DNA from: Akkermansiaceae bacterium UBA5020
GTDB taxonomy: Bacteria; Verrucomicrobiota; Verrucomicrobiia; Verrucomicrobiales; DEV007
Length of the DNA stretch: 6,960 bases
NCBI GenBank assembly: GCA_002396885.1
Contig: DGXY01000039.1
Span: forward strand, 1 to 6,960
Direction: 5' to 3'
Shown here: positions 1 to 5,494 of the stretch, piece by piece
Numbering within the stretch: the first letter of the stretch is position 1
How the letters are laid out: each line of letters begins with the position of its first letter
Translations under genes and position numbers: made by a program
The notes under the pieces: generated by a model
Database searches by the model: none
Told to the model about the DNA's origin: nothing
Seen by the model: the letters and a program-made list of their open reading frames with translations, nothing else

Positions 1-36
1 AGGAGTAGGAGTAGGAGTAGGAGCATGAGCAGGAAT
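1..36. repeat. Hexanucleotide tandem repeat (AGGAGT)n, decaying
   Basis: Six consecutive 6-base units are visible: AGGAGT three times, then AGGAGC, ATGAGC and AGGAAT. The array probably continues to the left of the window. It stops five bases before the stop codon of the minus-strand pectate lyase gene, so it lies in that gene's 3' flank and reads ACTCCT on the coding strand. The gradient from perfect to degenerate units suggests slippage growth followed by decay at this end. No function can be assigned. Confidence 0.85.
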
Positions 37-41
37 TTGGA

Positions 42-1460
42 TCACCGGGAAAGCCCCTTCACATACCCGCTCAAAGCCCGCAGATTTTCCGAAAACCTCT
101 CGCTGCTGAGATACTTCTCTCCCTCCCCGAACTTGGGTTGACCGACGAGACGCTCCTCGGAGCCATCGTGGGTCGTGATCCAGAGACCCGAAGCGTCCAG
201 TTCTCCAATGAGCTTCTCCGCCTTCACCCCATCCACCGGCGCGGGATCGAGGACTTCGTCGAGCGGACGCCCGGCTATCTTCGCACGATAGGCATTCTTG
301 ATCAGTTCGAGCCGCGTCGGGTTCTTCCAGCCGTAGTGGTCGGGGAGATTCGAATCATCATTCGTCAGTTCGTAACCCTTGCCGTTGCGCTCCAGGTAGA
401 GCGGTCGGTTCGTGCCGATCTCGTAGTAGCGCGCGAGTTGTCCGTCGGGCAGGAGAGAGGATTCGAGGTATTTCACAGCCGGCACGATAGGGCCCAGAAA
501 CTTTTCCTCTCCGGTGGCCTCGGCGATCTTCATCAGAGCGAGCAAGGCATCCTCGGACTCTCGACCACTCACCGCCGGAGGCTCGAAGGCGCGTGCCCAG
601 ATGGGGTGCATCTCAGGACCGTATTGCTGCGCCCAGGCCGGCTGGGGATCGGGAAATTGGGCGAGCAGGAGAAATTCGCCGAAGTGTTTCAGGGCCTCGA
701 GCGCTTCCGCACTGCCCGCCAACCGATGCGCGCGGAGGAGGGTTTCGGTCATGGTCAAGGCCATGCCGTCGTTGAGGGTGTATTCGTTCCAATACTCCTT
801 CACACGGCCTTCGGTGCGCCAGTCGTAGTCGGGAAAGGAAGCCTTCACGACCGGACGATCCGGGACTGGGCCGCTCCATCCCTGGGGAAATCCTCCATTC
901 GGAAATTGCGCCGCAAGAAGGCGTGGCAGAGCGTAATCGATCGAAGCGCGAAGGTCAGGATCAGTTCCCTTCGTCACCGCATCGAGCCGCATCAGGAAGC
1001 CCAGCGCCGATTGGGTGATGTTGTCATCGAGGGTCGAAAAATCCTTCCCCTTCCCTTTGCCATTGCGATACTGATCAATCCTCGGGCCGGACGGATCGAA
1101 GTCGATCGAGTTGCGCCAACCGCCCGACTCTAGCTGTCCGTAGCCGAGAGCCTTGCCCGCCTTCAGCGCCACCTCGAGAAAGAATCCGTCTCCGCTTGCT
1201 TCGTAAGCATCGAGAAGAGCCTCACCCACGGCGGGCGTGCCGGGCGGCTGCACCCAGATCTCGGTGGCGGTGGCCTCTCCCTCTCCGAGCCGACGCCCCT
1301 CGAGCGTGACGTAATAGACGAACCCGCCCTTGAAGGAGGCTTTTTCGACAAAGGCAGTCGAGGCCCGCTTCATCGCGGCGACGATCTCCTCGCGGGTCGG
1401 AGCCCCCTGCAGCGGAAGGACGGTCAAAACGCCCAAGGAAACGAGGATGCGCGGAATCAT
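42..1460 (-). CDS. Secreted pectate lyase, polysaccharide lyase family 10-like
   Basis: Predicted exported pectate lyase of 472 residues. PL10 enzymes cleave polygalacturonate by beta-elimination, usually with calcium, on an alpha/alpha-toroid fold. Seen: a signal peptide (residues 1-20, MIPR start, hydrophobic LVSLGVLTVL, cleavage near QGA), a GGW motif at 113-115, TLDDNITQ at 143-150, AQFPNGGFPQGW at 184-195, YTLNDGMAL at 227-235, and the block WAQQYGPEMHPIWARAFEPP at 276-295 followed by SGRES at 298-302. These match the TIDDGAT, YPNGGWPQ, FNDDAM and QHDP...RAYEPPSLSGSES blocks known from PL10. The catalytic arginine of the family probably lies in or near the last block (R290 or R300); I cannot assign it firmly. 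Residues about 345-472 form a family-specific C-terminal part. The ATG at 1460 is chosen because it begins the signal peptide; no Shine-Dalgarno is seen. The transposase gene upstream on the same strand is 116 bases away, so co-transcription is doubtful. It suggests use of plant or algal pectin. Confidence 0.82.
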   Translation of the reverse strand: MIPRILVSLGVLTVLPLQGAPTREEIVAAMKRASTAFVEKASFKGGFVYYVTLEGRRLGEGEATATEIWVQPPGTPAVGEALLDAYEASGDGFFLEVALKAGKALGYGQLESGGWRNSIDFDPSGPRIDQYRNGKGKGKDFSTLDDNITQSALGFLMRLDAVTKGTDPDLRASIDYALPRLLAAQFPNGGFPQGWSGPVPDRPVVKASFPDYDWRTEGRVKEYWNEYTLNDGMALTMTETLLRAHRLAGSAEALEALKHFGEFLLLAQFPDPQPAWAQQYGPEMHPIWARAFEPPAVSGRESEDALLALMKIAEATGEEKFLGPIVPAVKYLESSLLPDGQLARYYEIGTNRPLYLERNGKGYELTNDDSNLPDHYGWKNPTRLELIKNAYRAKIAGRPLDEVLDPAPVDGVKAEKLIGELDASGLWITTHDGSEERLVGQPKFGEGEKYLSSERFSENLRALSGYVKGLSR

Positions 1461-1467
1461 GGCGGCG

Positions 1468-1497
1468 AGTCTATCCGAAAAAGGTTCCGGGGCTCAA
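1468..1497 (-). promoter_or_regulatory. Candidate promoter of the pectate lyase gene, possibly leaderless
   Basis: On the minus strand TTGAGC (1492-1497) and TAGACT (1468-1473) are separated by 18 bases, each matching the sigma70 -35 and -10 consensus at four of six positions. Only seven bases lie between the -10 box and the ATG at 1460, so transcription would begin at or within a base or two of the start codon, giving a leaderless mRNA. That would fit the missing Shine-Dalgarno. Such matches occur by chance, so this is tentative. Confidence 0.3.
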
Positions 1498-1551
1498 GGA
1501 TTTCATCCGCACGGTGTCTCGGCCCATCCGATCGTCGAAGCCCAAGACCGG

Positions 1552-1571
1552 CGCGGGTTAACTGGACCGCG
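1552..1571 (-). terminator. Weak hairpin just after the transposase stop codon
   Basis: CGCGG (1552-1556) and CCGCG (1567-1571) form a 5-base-pair GC stem with a 10-base loop, starting five bases past the stop codon of the transposase gene. There is no clear T tract on the minus-strand side, so it is not a canonical intrinsic terminator. It could be a weak terminator, a REP-like palindrome related to the transposase, or chance. Confidence 0.2.
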
Positions 1572-1576
1572 GAGCC

Positions 1577-2623
1577 CTACGTCCCCATCACGTCCTTCTG
1601 CAAATCCCGGAGCACCCGCAATTCCCCCCAGTCCGCGCCGCGCATTCGTCGGGCTCCGCTCGTGCGTTTTTCACCGAAGCGTTTTCGCAGGGCTTGCTCG
1701 CGCTCAAAGACCGTGTTCACGAACGCCGCCGTCCCCAGCACCGCGCCGTCGCAAAAGTATCGCACCCGATGGCGCAAGGCCACTGCCACCGGCATCACTC
1801 CTCCCTGCTCGATCACAGCATCGACCGCTGCCTCCGTCATCCCGCGACGCCCCTCTTGCCCGAGGTCGGGATCTGCGGTGACTTCCCGCCCTTCCTGATA
1901 AAGAAAGACCCGATAGCGCGCCGCGGTGCGCCGCCAATCGTGACGAAAATCCTGATCCTGTAGCGCTTCGCTCAGCATCAGTCCGAGACCTTCACGTGCC
2001 TTCTGCCCACGACTTCCGCCCGCGAGGGCTTCTGCGTAGCCGCACCACCGATAGGCCTCGGGATTCGAGGCAATTCCAGCCCGCACCGGATTTAGATCGA
2101 TGTAGGCCGAGATCGTGAGGAGGGCCTTTTCGCAGTCCTCCACCAGCACGCTTTTGTAGCGCCCTTCCCAGAGCGTCCCGGTGCGGTCGAGGCGCTTGTT
2201 CATGTAGAAGGTGACGCGCAGTTTCACCTCTTTCAAAAACCGCGAGAGATCGCCGCGTCGTCTCTCATAGCGGTCGAGAATTTCCCGATGCCACGCCCCG
2301 TTGCCGGAGAGGCGGGCGCGTTCGAGCTCCTGCCTCACGCCTTCCACCGTGTCGCCATCGTAGAGCAGTGGCAGCACCGCCAGCAGGCCGTCCTCATCGA
2401 GCGGTGCAAGCGTTTCCCGATCCGGCACTTCGAGGAGCAGGTGAAAGTGGTTCGACATCAGACAATAAGTCACCACCCGGACCCCGGAGAAGGCCTCCTG
2501 ATTTCGGAGAATCTTCCGGAAGACCTCCTTGTCCCGCGCATCAAAGACCTTGCGCCGGTCGACGACGCGGGACATCACGTGATAAAAAGAGCGGCCTTTT
2601 CCGAGCAGTCTGGCGGTTCTCAT
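1577..2623 (-). CDS. REP-associated tyrosine transposase (RAYT, Y1/HUH family)
   Basis: 348-residue member of the Y1 transposase / TnpA-REP family. These enzymes cut and join single-stranded DNA at palindromic REP sequences and are usually single-copy, semi-domesticated genes. Seen: the N-terminal FYHVMSRVVDRRKVF block (residues 13-27, the usual YHV.SR.N.R..F), the metal-binding HUH motif in SNHFHLLLEV (H59 and H61), a likely catalytic tyrosine Y140 in FYMNKR, and the typical R.G.LWEGRYKS block (147-158). AYIDLNPVRAGI (173-184) and YRWCGYAEAL (191-200) are also RAYT signatures. The remaining ~150 residues are an extension beyond the compact E. coli TnpA-REP of about 165 residues; it includes YFCDGAVLGTAAFV (289-302) and a basic FGEKRTSGARRMRG stretch (316-329) that may contact DNA. 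The ATG at 2623 begins just before the conserved domain; no Shine-Dalgarno is present. All key residues are intact and the frame is open, so the enzyme may be active. No convincing REP array is visible beside it. Confidence 0.9.
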   Translation of the reverse strand: MRTARLLGKGRSFYHVMSRVVDRRKVFDARDKEVFRKILRNQEAFSGVRVVTYCLMSNHFHLLLEVPDRETLAPLDEDGLLAVLPLLYDGDTVEGVRQELERARLSGNGAWHREILDRYERRRGDLSRFLKEVKLRVTFYMNKRLDRTGTLWEGRYKSVLVEDCEKALLTISAYIDLNPVRAGIASNPEAYRWCGYAEALAGGSRGQKAREGLGLMLSEALQDQDFRHDWRRTAARYRVFLYQEGREVTADPDLGQEGRRGMTEAAVDAVIEQGGVMPVAVALRHRVRYFCDGAVLGTAAFVNTVFEREQALRKRFGEKRTSGARRMRGADWGELRVLRDLQKDVMGT

Positions 2624-2693
2624 CGTTTTGGAAGCAGGCGGTTTCTCGAAAGATCATGCGCCCAAGAGACGCCTCTCGCAATCAAAAACATAT

Positions 2694-2711
2694 AATATCT
2701 GTCCCTTAATA
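2694..2711 (-). other. GGGACAG-type motif upstream of the transposase
   Basis: On the minus strand the segment reads ATATTAAGGGACAGATAT, with ATAT at both ends, about 70 bases upstream of the transposase start. From memory, a TTAAGGGACAG motif recurs beside RAYT-type transposase genes in many genomes, which makes it a candidate recognition or family-specific flanking element. It also lies in the most AT-rich part of this flank, where a promoter for the transposase would be expected. I cannot run the search that would confirm the association. Confidence 0.35.
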
Positions 2712-2746
2712 TGTCTACGATATGCTGCAATGAATGGCGGCAGACC

Positions 2747-2776
2747 GACCGGTCCTAGGAAAATCGCCCAGGGGTC
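2747..2776 (-). other. Imperfect hairpin between envelope operon and transposase
   Basis: On the minus strand GACC plus CCTGGG pairs with CCTAGG and GGTC around a CGATTTT loop: a 6-bp inner stem with one G-U wobble, a 3-base ACC bulge, then a 4-bp outer stem. On the plus strand the wobble becomes an A-C mismatch, so the structure favours minus-strand RNA. It sits 25 bases past the stop of the gene ending at 2801 and could end that transcript, although no T tract follows. It could instead be a REP-like target of the neighbouring transposase. Confidence 0.3.
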
Positions 2777-2800
2777 ATTTTAATTGGCTCAACGCGGGGC

Positions 2801-3520
2801 TCAGGGAATCGGAAAGCCCTTGAGTTTCTCAGCCACCTCGGCGGCACGCTTCTGGCCGTCGGGATCGAGTTGGGTGAGATCGTAGATGAAACGCTTCCCA
2901 CCTTTTTCAAACATGCCCTTGCTTTCCTTTACCGCGAGGAGCTTGGCGTGCATGGACTGACCCTGCGTGTTTTTCCACTCCTGCTCGATCGCCCAGAGCG
3001 GCTTCGCGACGGTGAGCAAGGGGATCTCCTTTACCGCGATGGCGAGGTCGAAAGTGAAGGTGCCGCGCTTGTGCGCGACGATCTCGATGGCCGCCCCCTC
3101 CCCTTGGGGAACAGCGGTGGGCAGATCTTTCACGATGACGAGGCCGTTCTCGAGGATCTTCGCCCCATCCTTGTAGCCGATCTCCTTGTGTTCCTCGGGA
3201 ATCTCGACCTGGATGATGACCCCATCGGGCTTCACCTGGAACACCGTGCCTTTGACCCAGTAGGCGTCGTAAAGCGCGTGATCGAAGGCCTCCGGCTTCT
3301 TCGTCCGCGCCCCCGAGACCTGCGCGGGCGTCGCGGCATCCCAGGTGAGCGTCACAAAGGCGCCCGACTCGGTCTTGTAGATGAGACCCTCGCGGCAGAC
3401 GTCGACCCACTCGGCGTTGCGGTGCTCGCTACCTGACACGGTGATCGTCTCTCCCGCACCTGCCAGGGAGAAAGCGACCAAAGACAAACCGATCAGCAAA
3501 AAGAATCTCAAGGAACGCAT
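2801..3520 (-). CDS. Secreted protein with C-terminal SHD1-like domain
   Basis: 239-residue exported protein of unknown function. The chosen start at 3520 gives MRSLRFFLLIGLSLVAFSLAG, a clear signal peptide; the frame is open back to 3694, but that extension is Arg-rich, overlaps the upstream gene and would bury the signal. Residues 36-64 (EWVDVCREGLIYKTESGAFV...) resemble a small beta module common in Verrucomicrobiota secreted proteins (V..V..DG....HE.G). Residues 87-160 (YWVKGTVFQVKPDGVIIQV... GLVIVKDLP...) look like a second beta-barrel-like module. Residues about 180-233 (EQEWKNTQGQSMHAKLLAVKE...FIYDLTQLDPDGQKRA) resemble the SLA1 homology domain 1 (SHD1, PF03983) that is common in Planctomycetes and Verrucomicrobia. 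No catalytic motif is seen. It lies 56 bases after the larger secreted-protein gene on the same strand, so the two are probably co-transcribed. A role in envelope binding or scaffolding is inference. Confidence 0.75.
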   Translation of the reverse strand: MRSLRFFLLIGLSLVAFSLAGAGETITVSGSEHRNAEWVDVCREGLIYKTESGAFVTLTWDAATPAQVSGARTKKPEAFDHALYDAYWVKGTVFQVKPDGVIIQVEIPEEHKEIGYKDGAKILENGLVIVKDLPTAVPQGEGAAIEIVAHKRGTFTFDLAIAVKEIPLLTVAKPLWAIEQEWKNTQGQSMHAKLLAVKESKGMFEKGGKRFIYDLTQLDPDGQKRAAEVAEKLKGFPIP

Positions 3521-3576
3521 CGGGTATCGAAGACTGTTTTCAAAAGAACACTCCCTTATCTGGGCCTTCGAAACCA

Positions 3577-5130
3577 TCACCGCCCCGTGGCGAATTCGCC
3601 ACCGGAAACCGTTCCGCCGCCAGCGGAAGCAGCACGCAAATTTTTGTTTTGCACGACTCCCTGGCTGCCGTCGGAGAGCTGGATCCCGGACCATTGCTCG
3701 CCGGGTTTGGTCACCATCACGGACGTGCCCGCCGGGAGCGCGCGGATCTCGGATTGCATCTGGTCCGCACCGTAGACCATGAACTGGGCGGCACTCGCCA
3801 CGACATAAGCTCCCACAGAAATGGTGCCACCACCGCCCGAACCGCCCGCTTTCGAAAGGGAAGGAATCGAGGGCATCGAGAGATTGGGCTTGGGGATGGA
3901 GAATCCACGGGATTTCTCAACGGTTTGTCCGGGCAACATGACGCTCCCCGTCGATGAAGGAGCCTCCGCCGCATCTGCCGCGACATCCGCCACGGTCGCT
4001 CCACCACTGAGCTGGCCGCCACGAGGCGCTTGGTTCACGGCCCCCTCGGGGAACAAGCTGGCATCGATTCCGCCAACGGGGGCGGAGGATTTTTTCTTTC
4101 CGAATCCGAAGAAACCTCCACCGCCGGAGCTGCTGCCCGAGGCCGGAACGAGCGACTCGTGATTTTCATCGGATGACCCTAGTTTGGAAAACAACCCCGG
4201 CTTTTTCTGATCGGGCTCGGGCGTGCGATCGGCAGAAGAAACGGTCTGGACAGAGGCTGGCGTGACGTTCCCTGGAGCCCCCTGGCCCGTCGCAGGGGCG
4301 CTTCGGTCCACGAGCGCGGCCCCAGAGATCATGGGAACCACACCGGGTTTCGCCGGCGCGGAAGGAGCCACTGCGGGAGCAGGCGACGGGGACGATGATC
4401 GGGACGATCCGGTATTTGCAAAAACCGGCTCACTGTTGTCGCTCGGAGGCGGGGATGCCGCCGCGACCGCGGCTTCGCCTCCGCCGTCGCCGCCACCCAT
4501 GAAGGGAAGACGGGGAGGACGGATCGAGCTGAGAAAACCGCCTCCGTCGGGTTTCTCATCGCCACCGAAAAGAGAAAAGCGCTTCTTCTCTCCGCTCGCG
4601 GCAGATCTCGCCGCCGCCTGCTCCTCTTCCGCGATCAGCGAGGTGATAAAGGCGTCGGGGACGTTGCGCTCGACTCGCACGCCACCGTTCTGTTGCCAAG
4701 CCGACATGTCGTTGGCGGAGACTTTCTGCTGTTGCACCGAAGCCGACTCGAATTTCAGACGGTTGCGCATCTCTTCCTTGATCGCCTTGTTGGTTCGCGC
4801 CGTTTCCAGAGCGATACTCCGGTTCCGCTCTTCGATCGACTCATCGGCGGAGCGGGCGAGCATGGCAGCAGCGGCGTCTCCCTGGGCCCCTTGGGCCGAA
4901 GTGCGGACCTGCATCATTTCCGCTTGGCGAACCGTCACGCCATTGGGTAGGCCCGAAGTCATCCCCGCCGCCGCCGCCGGATCGACGGGATAGGCTCCTG
5001 CCTCGGGCGTCTGTGCATTCAAGAAGGACAATCCCATCCCCCCAGATGCCAAAAGTCCAACGACCGCAATGCGGATTCTGCGGGCTTGGACGAAATGGTC
5101 GGAAGGCAAAAGACAAGAGCGATCGGCCAT
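3577..5130 (-). CDS. Exported low-complexity protein with C-terminal SH3-like domain
   Basis: 517-residue protein that I cannot name. With the ATG at 5130 it has a basic then hydrophobic stretch RRIRIAVVGLLASGGMGLSFLNA (residues 17-39), a likely signal peptide with a long n-region; in-frame ATGs at 5163 and 5202 would add 11 or 24 residues and cannot be excluded, as none has a Shine-Dalgarno. Residues 65-180 are charged, Gln- and Ala-rich and probably helical or coiled-coil. Residues 180-440 are Gly/Ser/Pro/Ala-rich and probably disordered, with scattered short aromatic-basic islands: KKRFSLFGG (182-190), KKPGLFSKLG (309-318), GGFFGFGKKK (338-347) and RGFSIPKPN (408-416). Residues about 441-500 (YVVASAAQFMVYG...LPAGTSVMVTKPGEQWSGIQLSDGSQGVVQNKNL) look like an SH3-type beta barrel, of the kind that binds cell wall or protein partners. 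It is first gene of a probable two-gene operon, divergent from the TPR/secretin-N gene. An envelope scaffold or adaptor role is inference. Confidence 0.7.
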   Translation of the reverse strand: MADRSCLLPSDHFVQARRIRIAVVGLLASGGMGLSFLNAQTPEAGAYPVDPAAAAGMTSGLPNGVTVRQAEMMQVRTSAQGAQGDAAAAMLARSADESIEERNRSIALETARTNKAIKEEMRNRLKFESASVQQQKVSANDMSAWQQNGGVRVERNVPDAFITSLIAEEEQAAARSAASGEKKRFSLFGGDEKPDGGGFLSSIRPPRLPFMGGGDGGGEAAVAAASPPPSDNSEPVFANTGSSRSSSPSPAPAVAPSAPAKPGVVPMISGAALVDRSAPATGQGAPGNVTPASVQTVSSADRTPEPDQKKPGLFSKLGSSDENHESLVPASGSSSGGGGFFGFGKKKSSAPVGGIDASLFPEGAVNQAPRGGQLSGGATVADVAADAAEAPSSTGSVMLPGQTVEKSRGFSIPKPNLSMPSIPSLSKAGGSGGGGTISVGAYVVASAAQFMVYGADQMQSEIRALPAGTSVMVTKPGEQWSGIQLSDGSQGVVQNKNLRAASAGGGTVSGGEFATGR

Positions 5131-5228
5131 GAGGGTTAAGGGGGCAAAACCGGAGGGAACCATTAACCCCACGGAAAGATCAAGTCCAACACCGGATACC
5201 ATTTTTTATCGAAAAAGGACCAGAAAAT

Positions 5229-5260
5229 GAAGGTTTTTCTCGAAAATTTTAAAATCCTTC
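5229..5260. repeat. AT-rich imperfect inverted repeat
   Basis: GAAGGTTTTT (5229-5238) and AAAATCCTTC (5251-5260) are complementary at nine of ten positions, around a 12-base CTCGAAAATTTT spacer. It is roughly 100 bases upstream of the chosen start of the minus-strand operon (about 27 bases upstream of the alternative start at 5202). It could be an operator for a dimeric regulator, or a hairpin in the mRNA leader of that operon. No T tract or known consensus decides between them. Confidence 0.4.
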
Positions 5261-5295
5261 AGTGCAGACCGATTCGGTGTGCGTCTGTCAGGCAT

Positions 5296-5309
5296 AACGC
5301 ATTTGCGTT
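5296..5309. promoter_or_regulatory. Operator-like palindrome overlapping the -35 box
   Basis: AACGCA (5296-5301) and TGCGTT (5304-5309) form a perfect 6-base inverted repeat around TT. The right arm overlaps the first two bases of the candidate TTTACA -35 box at 5308-5313. This position suits a repressor site or an activator touching the polymerase. The regulator is unknown, and the site does not match a consensus I recognise with confidence. Confidence 0.35.
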
Positions 5310-5336
5310 TACACCTCTTAGAGAATTTGCTAGCCT
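5308..5336 (+). promoter_or_regulatory. Candidate promoter of the TPR/secretin-N gene
   Basis: TTTACA (5308-5313, four of six to consensus) lies 17 bases before TAGCCT (5331-5336, three of six), which is preceded by TGC and so has the extended -10 TGn element. Transcription would start near 5343, giving a leader of about 150 bases. The -10 box is weak, as expected of a regulated promoter, and the prediction is tentative. Confidence 0.35.
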
Positions 5337-5343
5337 CCCTATC

Positions 5344-5418
5344 GTGGATTCGAATAAGACCGTCTCTTCGCTTGGGAGTGTCGAACCCAGTGAGCAGCGG
5401 AACGCTTCGCAGATCCAC
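5344..5418 (+). other. Potentially structured multibranched 5' leader
   Basis: GTGGAT (5344-5349) can pair with ATCCAC (5413-5418) and close a junction that contains two further hairpins: GCT-TGGG (5370-5376) with CCCA-gtg-AGC (5386-5395), and AGCG-GAA-CGCT (5396-5406). The closing helix begins almost exactly at the transcription start predicted from the candidate promoter. Downstream, GGAGG at 5459-5463 has no usable start codon at normal spacing. The fold matches no riboswitch class that I recognise and was found by eye without an energy calculation. Confidence 0.3.
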
Positions 5419-5494
5419 CCGGAAAGCGTCATCGCACTCGGCGCGGCGACGTAAATTCGGAGGCAATCAAACCCACCCTGAGTCCCGAGCCCCC

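Larger units (their letters stand above)
5131..5494. other. Divergent intergenic regulatory region
   Basis: 364 bases without a convincing gene lie between the divergent starts at 5130 (minus) and 5495 (plus). The part around 5200-5260 is strikingly AT-rich compared with its neighbours, while 5340-5494 returns to the usual composition. It holds the inverted repeat, palindrome, candidate promoter and leader described separately. Short open frames cross it, but none has a credible start or composition. No clear promoter for the minus-strand operon was found; a TAAAAT (minus strand, near 5248-5253) could be its -10 box but lacks a matching -35 box. Confidence 0.6.

Noticed and set aside
138..1133. 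Long plus-strand open frame of 331 codons opposite the pectate lyase gene
   Set aside because: It lies wholly antisense to a gene with a signal peptide and clear PL10 motifs; its translation is Arg/Val/Leu-rich with no recognisable domain, as expected of a shadow frame in GC-rich DNA.
1330..1881. Plus-strand open frame of 183 codons spanning the pectate lyase start and the transposase end
   Set aside because: It overlaps two minus-strand genes and the gap between them; its Pro/Arg/Ser-rich translation matches no family.
2771..2790. GGGGTCATTTTAATTGGCTC as a possible insertion-sequence end
   Set aside because: It resembles the AT-rich ends of some transposons, but no matching inverted end, target duplication or transposase remnant of such an element is visible.
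2624..2800. CRISPR or REP array beside the transposase
   Set aside because: There are isolated short palindromes (GACCGGTC, CCTAGG), but no regularly spaced direct repeats or alternating REP units.
3521..3694. N-terminal extension of the SHD1-like protein to an ATG at 3694
   Set aside because: It would add 58 basic residues before a clear signal peptide and overlap the upstream coding region by over 100 bases.
4223..4993. Plus-strand open frame of 256 codons within the low-complexity gene
   Set aside because: It is antisense to the Gly/Ser/Pro-rich coding region; its Ala/Ser/Pro-rich translation is a product of the same low complexity.
5279..5494. N-terminal extension of the TPR protein to an ATG at 5279
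   Set aside because: It would place 72 Arg- and Ser-rich residues ahead of an excellent signal peptide and run through the candidate promoter and leader.
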